From assembly GCA_029778515.1 (NCBI GenBank), contig JAKOQD010000095.1, positions 1 through 10,726 on the forward strand: 10,726 nt of DNA, given 5' to 3'. The notes below the pieces were generated by a model. It did no database searches, was not told the origin of the DNA, and saw only the letters and a program-made list of their open reading frames with translations. This stretch comes from Actinomycetes bacterium (GTDB lineage: Bacteria > Actinomycetota > Actinomycetes > Propionibacteriales > Propionibacteriaceae). Of the stretch, positions 1-6,640 are shown piece by piece. The first letter of the stretch is position 1. Each line of letters starts with the position of its first letter. The position numbers were made by a program, and so were the translations under genes.

Positions 1-2
1 GA

Positions 3-632
3 ACTGCTACCGACCTCGGTCCCTGGATCGGCTGGGCGACGCCCCACCCGGCCCTGGGTCGGAGTCAGCCTCGGCCCGGCCGGTGGCATCCGGGCGTCCG
101 TCGAAGCGATGGCGAAGCTGGCGCAGGCGCTGCTGATGCGCACGACTTCTACAACGCCGTGCTGAAGAAGGGAAAGACCGACCCTGCGCAGGAGGTGAAG
201 GTAGCCCGGATCACCGCTGTGGTGATCGGCGTGCTGGCAATCGTCGGTGGCATCGCGGCCAACGGCCAGAACATCGCGTTCCTGGTATCGCTGGCGTTCG
301 CGGTGGCAGCGTGCGCCAACCTGCCCTCAATCCTGATGACCCTGTACTGGAAGCGGTTCACCACACGGGGCTCGGTCTGGTCGATCTACACCGGACTGCT
401 CGGCTCGATCCTGCTGATCGTGTTCAGCCCGGCCATCTCCAGCCCGACCTGGACCAACCCGGTGGCCTGGTTCCCGCTGACCAGCCCCACCATCGTGGCG
501 CTGCCGCTGGCCTTCCTCGCCGGCATCATCGGGACGCTCACCTCGAGGTCGCCGGCCGATCCGGAACTGCAGGCCGAGATGGAGGTCCGCTCATTGACCG
601 GAGCCGGCGTGGCGGAGGTCGTCGCGCACTGA
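3..632 (+). CDS. actP: Cation/acetate symporter (ActP type), C-terminal part, 5' end outside window
   Basis: This is the C-terminal part of a sodium:solute symporter of the acetate permease group, an inner-membrane protein that imports acetate and similar short carboxylates with a cation. From HDFYNAVLKKGK (base 141 onward) the protein follows the family: a basic cytoplasmic stretch, the helix with NGQNIAFLVSLAFAVAA, the conserved YWKRFTTRG loop, two further membrane helices, and a tail with EMEVRSLTGAG. The frame is open from base 3 to the TGA at 630-632 with no clear start, so the gene enters from the left. The translation of bases 3-140 is Arg/Gly/Pro-rich and lacks the hydrophobic helix expected before HDFYN, so that stretch may be rearranged or poor sequence. 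A start at GTG 159 would fall inside the conserved block and is unlikely. A hairpin terminator follows 14 bases after the stop. Confidence 0.8.
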   Translation, partial: TATDLGPWIGWATPHPALGRSQPRPGRWHPGVRRSDGEAGAGAADAHDFYNAVLKKGKTDPAQEVKVARITAVVIGVLAIVGGIAANGQNIAFLVSLAFAVAACANLPSILMTLYWKRFTTRGSVWSIYTGLLGSILLIVFSPAISSPTWTNPVAWFPLTSPTIVALPLAFLAGIIGTLTSRSPADPELQAEMEVRSLTGAGVAEVVAH

Positions 633-646
633 TCAGCCCGCACGCA

Positions 647-686
647 CGAAACAGCCGGCCCACCCTGGGATGAGCCGGCTGTTTCG
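647..686 (+). terminator. Hairpin terminator after the acetate symporter
   Basis: A perfect 13-bp stem pairs CGAAACAGCCGGC (647-659) with GCCGGCTGTTTCG (674-686) around a 14-base loop. It starts 14 bases after the symporter stop and ends 29 bases before the next start. There is no T-tract, which is common for actinobacterial stem-type terminators. Being nearly symmetric it could also act on the other strand, but no gene is oriented to need that. Confidence 0.7.
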
Positions 687-715
687 CGTCCGCAGTGCGG
701 GACTAGGGTGTTCAG

Positions 716-1645
716 GTGCCGGACGCCAACCAAGCCAAGCTCGACTCCCGCGGACTCCTGCTGGCTTTCCTCGCCTACCTCCTGTGGGGTGCGTTCCCGC
801 TGTACTTCCACCTGCTCAGCGCGGCCGACCCGGTGGAGATCATCGGCCACCGGCTCGTCTGGACCAACGTGTTCTGCCTGGCCGGGGTGTTGGTTTGGCG
901 CGAATGGACGCATCTGCGGGCAGTCGTCGCCGACCGGAAGCTGTTCTGGCGACTGACCCTGGCCGGCGTCCTGGTCAGCGCCAACTGGCTGATCTACGTG
1001 TGGGGCGTGCTGAACAACCACATCGTGGACGCTGCGCTCGGCTACTTCATCAACCCACTGTTCACGGTAGCGCTGGCGGTCTTCGTCCTCGGCGAGAAGC
1101 TGCGCCGCGCCCAACTGGTTGCAGTGGCGATCGGCATCCTTGCAGTGGTGGTGATCGCGGTCGGCTACGGCCAGATCCCGTGGGTGGCACTGTCGCTGGC
1201 GGTCACCTTCGGCATCTACGGCCTGGTCAAGAAGCAGGTGGGCGGACGCGTCTCACCGCTGGTCGGGCTCACCGTCGAAACCACCATGCTGGCCCCGGTC
1301 GCCCTGGCCTACCTGGTCTGGCTGCAGGCCAGCGGACACGGTGCCTACCTGGCCCACGGGCCAGGACTGACCGTCGCGCTCACGCTCGCCGGCGCGGTGA
1401 CCGCGATCCCGCTGCTGATGTTTGCGGCCGCCTCCAGCCGGATCCCGCTGAGCATGATGGGCTTCATCCAGTACCTCACGCCGGTGATCCAGTTCGCGCT
1501 CGGGGTGTGGGTGAACCACGAGGAGATGCCGCTCGCCCGCTGGCTGGGATTCGGGCTGGTCTGGCTGGCTGTGGTCGTGCTCACCGTTGACGGCGTGCGC
1601 GCCGCTCGGCGTCCGGACATCATCGAGCCCGAGGTCGTGAACTGA
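716..1645 (+). CDS. rarD: EamA/RarD family transporter
   Basis: This is a 309-residue integral membrane protein of the drug/metabolite transporter superfamily, RarD branch. The N-terminus is diagnostic: after about 10 polar residues comes LLAFLAYLLWGAFPLYFHLL, then the charged turn AADPVEIIGHRLVW. NWLIYVWGVLNNHIVDAALGYFINPL and, in the second half, a repeat ending SRIPLSMMGFIQYLTPVIQFALGVW are also RarD-like. About ten hydrophobic helices in two EamA halves fit, and the length is normal for RarD (about 300). GTG at 716 is chosen because it gives the family N-terminus; an AGGG at 705-708 is a weak ribosome site. RarD was named from chloramphenicol sensitivity work in Pseudomonas; the natural substrate is unknown. 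It has its own unit between two hairpins. Confidence 0.88.
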   Translation: MPDANQAKLDSRGLLLAFLAYLLWGAFPLYFHLLSAADPVEIIGHRLVWTNVFCLAGVLVWREWTHLRAVVADRKLFWRLTLAGVLVSANWLIYVWGVLNNHIVDAALGYFINPLFTVALAVFVLGEKLRRAQLVAVAIGILAVVVIAVGYGQIPWVALSLAVTFGIYGLVKKQVGGRVSPLVGLTVETTMLAPVALAYLVWLQASGHGAYLAHGPGLTVALTLAGAVTAIPLLMFAAASSRIPLSMMGFIQYLTPVIQFALGVWVNHEEMPLARWLGFGLVWLAVVVLTVDGVRAARRPDIIEPEVVN

Positions 1646-1667
1646 GCTCGCGCACCGACCGGTCCCG

Positions 1668-1705
1668 GCCCGTCCGATCACCGAGAGCCCGTCCGATCAC
1701 CGAGA
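1668..1705. repeat. Tandem duplication of a 19-bp unit
   Basis: The 19-base sequence GCCCGTCCGATCACCGAGA occurs twice with no gap and no mismatch (1668-1686 and 1687-1705), followed by the first three bases of a third copy. It lies 22 bases after the rarD stop, in the convergent gap. The exactness suggests recent slippage or a local duplication. Confidence 0.9.
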
Positions 1706-1770
1706 GCCAGCCTCGGACTCTGAGCGCCAGCCTTAGGGGCTAGTCCTCGGCGCTCAACCCTGGTTCTCGG
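1700..1770. terminator. Nested hairpin between convergent genes, possible two-way terminator
   Basis: Two concentric stems can form: CCGAGAGCC (1700-1708) with GGTTCTCGG (1762-1770), nine pairs with one G-U, and inside it TGAGCGCC (1721-1728) with GGCGCTCA (1749-1756), eight perfect pairs. It sits between the ends of rarD (+) and the small membrane-protein gene (-), the right place for a bidirectional terminator. The left arm uses the end of the second tandem 19-bp unit. From 1771 to 1870 I see nothing recognisable. Confidence 0.5.
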
Positions 1771-1870
1771 CCGGGGGCGGGACGCGCATCCTGATCGACG
1801 CGACCGGCCACGAGCTCCGGCGGCGGGCTGAATCGCGCAGTCGCCGCAACGACCCGGGGCACCGGACAGG

Positions 1871-2206
1871 TCAGCGCAGGTCGGACGGAGGACCGCCCAG
1901 CTCGGCGGGCCGGCGGCGACGCCTCAGCTCCTTGGTGATCTGACCGAGCACGATGCTCGCGATCACGGCCATGAAAATGTTGCCGATGAACGAACCAATG
2001 CCGAGAATCCCCAGGAAGATCGCGATCGGCCAGATCACGCCATTAACCACGTTCAGCGTTGACTCCAGCACGCTGGGCGCGGGCGGCGCCTCGCCCGGCA
2101 CCACCACGTGCCCGCTGACGACGGGGGCCTGATTGGGATCGTTCGTTGCGGCGAACGGCGGCTGCTGCCAACTGCCCTGGGATTCGTCCGGTGTGGTCTG
2201 GCTCAC
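1871..2206 (-). CDS. Small membrane protein of unknown function
   Basis: The product is 111 residues and I do not recognise a family. Residues 1-50 are polar and rich in Gln, Pro and Ser, probably disordered. Residues about 53-90 are continuously hydrophobic with Gly-Ser-Phe-Ile-Gly in the middle, long enough for a two-helix hairpin. A basic cluster, five Arg at about 95-99, follows and should stay in the cytoplasm. The start is GTG at 2206; no strong ribosome site is seen. It is divergent from lysC, with 160 bases between the starts. The layout (disordered Pro-rich N-terminus plus a short membrane segment) is common among actinobacterial small membrane proteins and gives no function by itself. 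Codon use matches the neighbours, so it is likely a real gene. Confidence 0.65.
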   Translation of the reverse strand: MSQTTPDESQGSWQQPPFAATNDPNQAPVVSGHVVVPGEAPPAPSVLESTLNVVNGVIWPIAIFLGILGIGSFIGNIFMAVIASIVLGQITKELRRRRRPAELGGPPSDLR

Positions 2207-2353
2207 CCAGCCATCGTACGTTCACCCATCCGACGGCACCCGGCGCAACCACGGACGCCGTCCAGCGAGCATGGGCAAGGCTGGGCAGCACGTCGCCGCT
2301 CTGGCAAAGTAATACCGGCTCCGGGCGGCGCAGAGCGCCTCGGACAAACACAC

Positions 2354-2369
2354 AGGAGACGACAAGTTG
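2354..2369 (+). promoter_or_regulatory. Ribosome site supporting the TTG start of lysC
   Basis: AGGAG at 2354-2358 is followed by 8 bases and then TTG (2367-2369). No other in-frame start nearby has such a site, and TTG gives the family N-terminus [10 protein letters not shown]. This fixes the start despite the rare initiation codon. Confidence 0.75.
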
Positions 2370-3632
2370 CGGGTGGTACAGAAGTTCGGCGGCTCCTCGG
2401 TCGCCGACGCCGAGAGCATCAAGCGGGTCGCGCGCCGGATCGTGGCCACCCAGTCCGCGGGCAACGAGGTGGTCGTGGTCATCTCGGCCATGGGCGACAC
2501 GACCGACGACCTGATGGACCTCGCCCAGCAGGTCTCGCCGAACCCGCGTCCGCGTGAGCTGGACATGCTGCTCACCGCCGGCGAGCGGATGAGCGCAGCG
2601 CTGCTGGCGATGGCGATCAACGACCTGGGCGCGGACGCCCGGTCGTTCACCGGCTCACAGGCCGGCGTGATCACGACCGGGACGCACGGCGACGCCCGGA
2701 TCATCGACATCACCCCGGGACGCATCGTCTCGGCGCTCGAGGACGGCGACATTGTGATCGTGGCCGGCTTCCAGGGTGTCTCCCAGACCACCAAGGACGT
2801 CACCACGCTGGGACGCGGCGCGTCCGACACCACCGCGGTCGCACTGGCCGCAGCGCTGGACGCCGCCTACTGCGAGATCTACTCGGACGTGGACGGCATC
2901 TTCACCGCCGATCCCCGGATCGTGCCGGGCGCGCGCCAGATTCCGCAGATCGGCTACGAGGACATGCTCGAGATGGCAGCCAACGGCGCCAAGATCCTGC
3001 ATCTGCGCTGCGTGGAGTACGCCCGCCGCGAGCACGTACCCGTCCATGTGCGCTCGTCCTTCTCGGACAAGCCCGGGACGTGGGTCAAGGACATCAACTA
3101 CGAGGAGTCAGGCATGGAGCAGCCGCTGATCGAGGGCATCGCGCACGACCGCAGCGAGGCGAAGATCACGATCATCGGGGTCCCCGACCGGGTCGGCGAG
3201 GCCGCCGAGATCTTCACCGTGGTGGCCGAAGCCGACGTGAACATCGACATGATCGTGCAGAACGTGTCCCGCGTGCAGGAGCAGGCCACCGACATCTCCT
3301 TCACCCTCGCGCAGCAGGACGGCGACAAGGCGATCGCCGCGCTGCGCGCAGTGCAGGAGCGGATCGGCTTCCTGGATGTGCTCTACGACGACCAGGTGGG
3401 CAAGGTCTCCGTGGTCGGCGTCGGCATGCGCTCGCACCCCGGCGTCACCGCGCGCTTCTTCCGGGCCCTCGCTGAGGCGAACGTGAACATCGGCATGATC
3501 TCCACCTCTGAGATTCGCATCTCGGTCGTGGTGGCGATCGACGACGTCGACCGCGCCGTCCGCGCCGGTCACACCGCCTTCGGCCTCGACTCCGACGAGC
3601 ATGCGGTCGTCTACGGCGGCACCGGCCGCTGA
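2367..3632 (+). CDS. lysC: Aspartokinase (aspartate kinase), alpha subunit
   Basis: This enzyme phosphorylates L-aspartate to 4-aspartyl phosphate, the first step to lysine, threonine, methionine and diaminopimelate; it is cytoplasmic. The kinase part begins with the nucleotide-binding KFGGSSV (residues 6-12) and includes [17 protein letters not shown] and [13 protein letters not shown]. Two ACT domains follow residue 250, the regulatory part that binds lysine and threonine. At 421 residues it equals C. glutamicum LysC and aligns without gaps through residues 250-312. Positions linked to feedback control there are kept (A279, S301, T308), while position 311 is Ser rather than Thr, a conservative change. 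The usual partner asd is not downstream: the gene ends in an inverted-repeat element that begins at the base after the stop codon's second base. Feedback inhibition should be intact. Confidence 0.96.
   Translation: MRVVQKFGGSSVADAESIKRVARRIVATQSAGNEVVVVISAMGDTTDDLMDLAQQVSPNPRPRELDMLLTAGERMSAALLAMAINDLGADARSFTGSQAGVITTGTHGDARIIDITPGRIVSALEDGDIVIVAGFQGVSQTTKDVTTLGRGASDTTAVALAAALDAAYCEIYSDVDGIFTADPRIVPGARQIPQIGYEDMLEMAANGAKILHLRCVEYARREHVPVHVRSSFSDKPGTWVKDINYEESGMEQPLIEGIAHDRSEAKITIIGVPDRVGEAAEIFTVVAEADVNIDMIVQNVSRVQEQATDISFTLAQQDGDKAIAALRAVQERIGFLDVLYDDQVGKVSVVGVGMRSHPGVTARFFRALAEANVNIGMISTSEIRISVVVAIDDVDRAVRAGHTAFGLDSDEHAVVYGGTGR
3102..3116 (+). promoter_or_regulatory. Internal ribosome site and ATG for the aspartokinase beta subunit
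   Basis: GAGGAG (3102-3107) lies 6 bases before an in-frame ATG (3114-3116) inside lysC. That Met is residue 250, so the internal product would have 172 residues (3114-3632) and consist only of the two ACT regulatory domains. In C. glutamicum the beta subunit is made from the same frame starting at the same residue number, and the enzyme is alpha2beta2. The local protein, [20 protein letters not shown], matches that start. Confidence 0.8.
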
Positions 3633-3663
3633 ACGAAAGGGGACGGTTCCTTTTTCGTTCAGG

Positions 3664-3672
3664 TTATCCACA
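3664..3672 (+). promoter_or_regulatory. DnaA-box-like nonamer TTATCCACA
   Basis: The sequence is the canonical bacterial DnaA box. It faces the second box at 3702-3710 across 29 bases. Whether DnaA binds here is inference; one such nonamer can occur by chance, but two facing ones inside an inverted repeat are less likely to. Confidence 0.5.
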
Positions 3673-3701
3673 GGCTGTCGCCCGATTCGTCGCCGCATCC
3701 C

Positions 3702-3710
3702 TGTGGACAA
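3702..3710 (-). promoter_or_regulatory. DnaA-box-like nonamer TTGTCCACA (minus strand)
   Basis: On the minus strand this reads TTGTCCACA, the form preferred by DnaA of high-GC actinobacteria such as Streptomyces and Mycobacterium. It is the inverted partner of the box at 3664-3672. No AT-rich unwinding region and no dnaA or dnaN gene is present, so this is not an oriC. Confidence 0.5.
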
Positions 3711-3777
3711 GTTGGATGGAAAGAGAACCGTCCCCTTTCCGTTCAAGCTCGGGAGGCTCGGCACGTAAGCTGAAGGG

Positions 3778-4071
3778 GTGATCTTCAAGCGCGTCGGCGA
3801 CTCCCGTCCCTACCCGGAGCACGGTTACGTGCCCAAGCAATGGGCTGCGATCGCACCGCAGCAGGTACGGCTCGACCAGTTGGTCACCACCAAGCGGACG
3901 CTCGACCTCGACGCCCTGCTCGAAGAGGACTCCACCTTCTACGGCGACCTGTTCGCCCATGTCGTGGCGTTCCAGGGCGAGCTTTACCTCGAGGACGGGC
4001 TGCACCGGGCCCTGCGCGCCGCGTTGCAGCAGCGCCAGACCGTGCACGCCCGGGTTCTGGAACTCAAGTAG
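3778..4071 (+). CDS. Conserved small actinobacterial protein (VapB-like in naming only)
   Basis: The product is 97 residues and soluble. It has the conserved pattern of a small actinobacterial family: an N-terminal MIFKRVGDSRPYPEHG, a middle VRLDQLVTTKRTLDLDALL, and a C-terminal FYGDLFAHVV...ELYLEDGLHRALRAALQQR ending in HARVLEL. From memory, databases often label this family a VapB-type antitoxin, but no toxin gene is adjacent and I see no clear ribbon-helix-helix or AbrB fold, so I leave the function open. GTG at 3778 gives the conserved N-terminus. There is no usable ribosome site (GAAGGGG touches the start), while TAAGCT at 3766-3771 sits 6 bases before the GTG, so a leaderless mRNA is possible. 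The next gene begins 39 bases on and is probably in the same operon. Confidence 0.8.
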   Translation: MIFKRVGDSRPYPEHGYVPKQWAAIAPQQVRLDQLVTTKRTLDLDALLEEDSTFYGDLFAHVVAFQGELYLEDGLHRALRAALQQRQTVHARVLELK

Positions 4072-4110
4072 GCTGGTCGGACAGTTCGTCCACAGACAGC
4101 AGGAGCACCC

Positions 4111-4635
4111 GTGCGGCAGTTCATCCGGGCAATCAAGACCCCGGTCACGCTGATCGTGTTGCTCGCGATCCTCGGCTACGGCGCCAAGTGGGGCTATGAA
4201 AACGCGACCATGGGCTCGACCAAGCCGAGCGGCGAGGCCTGTGTGATGACCGACGTCGGCGATGAGCTCACCCCGCGGAAGGTCACCGTGCGGGTGTTCA
4301 ACGGAGGCACCGCTCCGAAGGCCGCGAGCCTCACCAAGCTTTACCTGAACAGTCACGATTTCCGGGTGATCCGCACTGGAAACAGCGAGCGTGCGGTGGT
4401 GAACACCGTGATCATCGGCAACTCGCCCGACGATCCCGAGGTCAAGCTCGTCCAGCAGTACTTCGCGGACGCGGTCGCCGAGGGCGACGGACGTGCCGAC
4501 CACGTGGTTGACGTAATCCTCCACGACAAGACCAAGCGGGCCACCAAGATCGCCGGGAGCGTCCCCGTCGACGGCCCGATCTGTCTGCCCAGGGTCAGTG
4601 CGACACCTTCCGCCAGCCCAACTCCCACCAAGTAG
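4111..4635 (+). CDS. Membrane-anchored protein with LytR C-terminal-like domain
   Basis: The product is 174 residues. Residues 1-10 are basic and about 11-28 form one membrane helix, giving an N-in anchor with the rest outside the membrane. Residues about 57-150 look like a LytR_C domain: the strand KVTVRVFNGGTAPKAASL is typical of the fold that follows the catalytic domain in LytR-CpsA-Psr proteins, but no LCP catalytic domain is present. The C-terminus is a Ser/Thr/Pro tail (SATPSASPTPTK). GTG at 4111 is supported by AGGAG at 4101-4105, 5 bases upstream. It follows the small VapB-like gene on the same strand. A cell-envelope role is inferred from the domain and topology; the exact job is unknown. 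Confidence 0.8.
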   Translation: MRQFIRAIKTPVTLIVLLAILGYGAKWGYENATMGSTKPSGEACVMTDVGDELTPRKVTVRVFNGGTAPKAASLTKLYLNSHDFRVIRTGNSERAVVNTVIIGNSPDDPEVKLVQQYFADAVAEGDGRADHVVDVILHDKTKRATKIAGSVPVDGPICLPRVSATPSASPTPTK

Positions 4636-4650
4636 CCGAGGCTCCGGAGG

Positions 4651-6132
4651 CTAGCCGTCCTGCCAGCGCGCCAGGCGTCCGCCCACGGAAATGCTGCGCA
4701 GGCGCTGTTCGACCTTGCGCCGGTCTTGGGAATTGGTCACGATCAGCAGGTCGTCACCGGCCCGGACGATCTGCTCGCCGCTGGGCGTGAACGGCTCGTT
4801 GTCGCGGATGATCAGCGAGATCACCGAGTTCTTCGGCAGCCTCAACTCGCGGACGGTGACCCCGTGCAGCCGCGAGCCCTCCGAGACGTGCACCTGCATC
4901 ATGTCGGCGCGGATGTTGTCCAGCGGGGCGAATTCGACCTCGACGTCAGTGGCGTCCTCGCCCGTCGAGACCTTCAGCAGCCGCGACGCCCAGGGCAGGG
5001 TCGGCGACTGCAGCAGTGTGAACACCACCACGAACGCGAAGACTATGTCGAATACCTGGCTGGCTCCGGGCGCGCCGGCAGCCAGTGGGACGGTGGCCAT
5101 GATGATCGGCACCGCACCGCGCAGCCCGGCCCAGGACACGAAGGCCTGCTCGCGCCAGGGCGTCCGGAACCAGACCATACAGACCAGCACTGACAACGGC
5201 CTGGCGACGAACGTGAGCACCGCCCCGGCGGCGACGCCGGCCAGCACGTTCGCCCAGGTGACCCGGAACGGGTCGGCGAGCATGCCGAGCATCACGAAGA
5301 GGCCGATCTGCGCGATCCAGCCCACCCCTTCGGCGAACGATCGGGTTGCATGCCGGTGCGGCAATTCACCGTGGCCGAGGACGAGTGCGGTCACGTACAC
5401 GGCCGCGAACCCGGACAGATGCAGCGAGCTGCCCAGCGCGTAGGAGAGCACCGCCCAGCCGAGTGCGGCCAGTGGATAGAGCCCGGACGCCGGCAGTGCG
5501 ATATTCCGCAGCACCTGGACGCCGACCCACCCCAGCGCTGCGCCAAGGACGACACCGCCGGCGAGTTCGAGCACGATCAGGGTGACCATCCAGACCGGCC
5601 CGCCTTCGACGCCCTGGCCGAGCGCCCAGCTGGTCGCGGTCGCAACCAGGAGCACGATCGGGGCGTCGTTGAGGCCGGATTCGGCTTCAATTGTGGCCCG
5701 GAGCTTGGCCGGGAGCGGCACTTTTCGGAGCACGGAGAAGATCGCGGCCGCGTCCGTGGGAGAAGTGATCGCGCCCAGGAGGACGGCGGTGGCTGGGCTG
5801 AGCCCGAGGACGAAATGCCCGAAGGCGGCCACGATGGCCACCGAGACGCCCACCCCGACCGTGGCCAGCAGGATCGCCGCGGGTAGGGCGCCCCTGATCT
5901 CGGCCCATTTGGTGGTGAAACCACCTTCGGCGAGGATCAGCACCAGCGCCGCGAACCCCAACGAATGGGCAAGATCTGCGTCGTTGAAGTCCAGCCCGAG
6001 TTCGCCGACGAGCACGCCGAGTCCAAGAAAGAGCAGCAGCGATGGCAACCCGAACCGGGTGCCGAGCCGCGCAGCGCCGATCGATACGAGCAGGACGACA
6101 GACCCCAACAACAGGATCTGATCCAAGCCCAC
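4651..6132 (-). CDS. CPA1-type potassium (or sodium)/proton antiporter with TrkA_C domain
   Basis: This 493-residue membrane protein exchanges K+ or Na+ for protons. The first about 385 residues are the Na/H exchanger region with about 12-13 helices. It holds the paired motifs SPTDAAAIFSVLR (Asp127) and ESGLNDAPIVLL (Asp156), where the ion-binding acidic residues lie in NhaP-type antiporters, and WAGLRGAVPI in the late helices. Residues about 395-480 are a soluble regulatory TrkA_C-like (RCK C-terminal) domain with LRLPKNSVISLIIRDNE and VRAGDDLLIVTN. This layout is that of NhaP2/CvrA, which mainly exports potassium. GTG at 6132 is preceded by AAAGGGGG, 5 bases away. The gene ends 15 bases from the convergent LytR_C gene. 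Ion preference cannot be read from sequence alone. Confidence 0.9.
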   Translation of the reverse strand: MGLDQILLLGSVVLLVSIGAARLGTRFGLPSLLLFLGLGVLVGELGLDFNDADLAHSLGFAALVLILAEGGFTTKWAEIRGALPAAILLATVGVGVSVAIVAAFGHFVLGLSPATAVLLGAITSPTDAAAIFSVLRKVPLPAKLRATIEAESGLNDAPIVLLVATATSWALGQGVEGGPVWMVTLIVLELAGGVVLGAALGWVGVQVLRNIALPASGLYPLAALGWAVLSYALGSSLHLSGFAAVYVTALVLGHGELPHRHATRSFAEGVGWIAQIGLFVMLGMLADPFRVTWANVLAGVAAGAVLTFVARPLSVLVCMVWFRTPWREQAFVSWAGLRGAVPIIMATVPLAAGAPGASQVFDIVFAFVVVFTLLQSPTLPWASRLLKVSTGEDATDVEVEFAPLDNIRADMMQVHVSEGSRLHGVTVRELRLPKNSVISLIIRDNEPFTPSGEQIVRAGDDLLIVTNSQDRRKVEQRLRSISVGGRLARWQDG

Positions 6133-6159
6133 GCGCGCCCCCTTTGCCGCAGCTTATCG

Positions 6160-6227
6160 ACTTCGCTCCCGAATGGGACCCTCGCTCCCGATAGTTCGGG
6201 AGCGAGGGTCCCATTCGGGAGCGAAGT
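6160..6227. repeat. Perfect 32-bp inverted repeat (long hairpin)
   Basis: Bases 6160-6191 are exactly complementary to 6196-6227, with a 4-base loop (TAGT). Each arm holds the decamer TCGCTCCCGA twice (6163-6172 and 6182-6191), so it occurs four times in all, two in each orientation. It lies between the end of dhaM and the start of the antiporter, both on the minus strand. It may terminate the dha operon, but there is no T-tract and the stem is far longer than a terminator needs. It could instead be a REP-like element or an RNase III site. Confidence 0.9.
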
Positions 6228-6250
6228 TGGGCGGACGGAACTTGTCGGGC

Positions 6251-6640
6251 CTAGCCGAACAGCTCGCGGGCGCGCGCTGCTGCCTGGACGGCGTCCAGGT
6301 CGCCGCCCACTTGGGCGGTGACCGCGGCGGCGACGGCACCCTCGACCAGTGGGCCGTCGCAGAAACGGACGTGGGCCGCGTCCTCGGGTTCGAGGAAGTC
6401 GACCACCGCTTCGACTGTCATGTTCGCCGAGCCGAGATCGGTGAGGATCGCCACATCGTGACCGGACGCACGCAACTCGGCTACCGCAGCCGACACCTTG
6501 TCGAAGGAGGTTCCGATGCGACCGTCGTCGGTGCCCCCGGCAGCCCGCAACTGCACGTCACGGGCCATCTGACCAGCGAGGTCGACCACGCCCTCGGCCA
6601 ACTTGTCCGAGTGCGAGACGATCACAAAGGCGACGCTCAT
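6251..6640 (-). CDS. dhaM: DhaM, PTS phosphoryl carrier for dihydroxyacetone kinase
   Basis: DhaM passes phosphate from the PTS (HPr) to the ADP held by DhaL, so this kinase uses phosphoenolpyruvate instead of ATP. The product is 129 residues, the single EIIA-mannose-like domain, without the extra HPr and EI-like domains of E. coli DhaM. The phosphorylated His is His10 in VIVSHSDKLAEG; AAGGTDDGRIGTS and LTDLGSANMTVEA are the other conserved loops. The ATG overlaps the dhaL TGA as ATGA, so the two are translationally coupled. The long hairpin follows 23 bases after the stop. Confidence 0.93.
   Translation of the reverse strand: MSVAFVIVSHSDKLAEGVVDLAGQMARDVQLRAAGGTDDGRIGTSFDKVSAAVAELRASGHDVAILTDLGSANMTVEAVVDFLEPEDAAHVRFCDGPLVEGAVAAAVTAQVGGDLDAVQAAARARELFG

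Larger units (their letters stand above)
3631..3744. repeat. Inverted-repeat element enclosing two DnaA-box-like sites
   Basis: The outer arms are GAACGAAAGGGGACGGTTC (3631-3649) and, inverted, GAACCGTCCCCTTTCCGTTC (3725-3744), identical except for one extra base. Inside is a second inverted pair: TTATCCACAGG (3664-3674) and CCTGTGGACAA (3700-3710), 11 bases with one mismatch. The left arm overlaps the lysC stop codon. A smaller hairpin within the left side pairs GAACGAAA (3631-3638) with TTTCGTTC (3653-3660), with T-rich sequence at 3651-3655, so it may also terminate lysC. The layout resembles a REP/BIME or MITE-like element; no transposase is nearby. Confidence 0.75.

Noticed and set aside
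386..1114. Minus-strand open frame of 242 codons
   Set aside because: It lies opposite the symporter tail and rarD, crosses the terminator hairpin, and has a low-complexity product.
2207..2366. lysC promoter around TAATAC at 2310-2315
   Set aside because: No matching -35 at a proper distance could be found, so I do not annotate it.
3628..3639. Twelve bases GCTGAACGAAAG shared with 8398-8409
   Set aside because: A few shared 12-mers are expected by chance in 10.7 kb, and the sequence around the two copies differs, though both sit in inverted repeats.
3664..3710. Chromosome replication origin
   Set aside because: Only two DnaA-like boxes, no AT-rich region, and no dnaA, dnaN, parAB or rpmH nearby.
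4633..4653. Terminator between the convergent LytR_C and antiporter genes
   Set aside because: Only a 5-bp pair (TAGCC with GGCTA, which include both stop codons) is seen; too weak to call.
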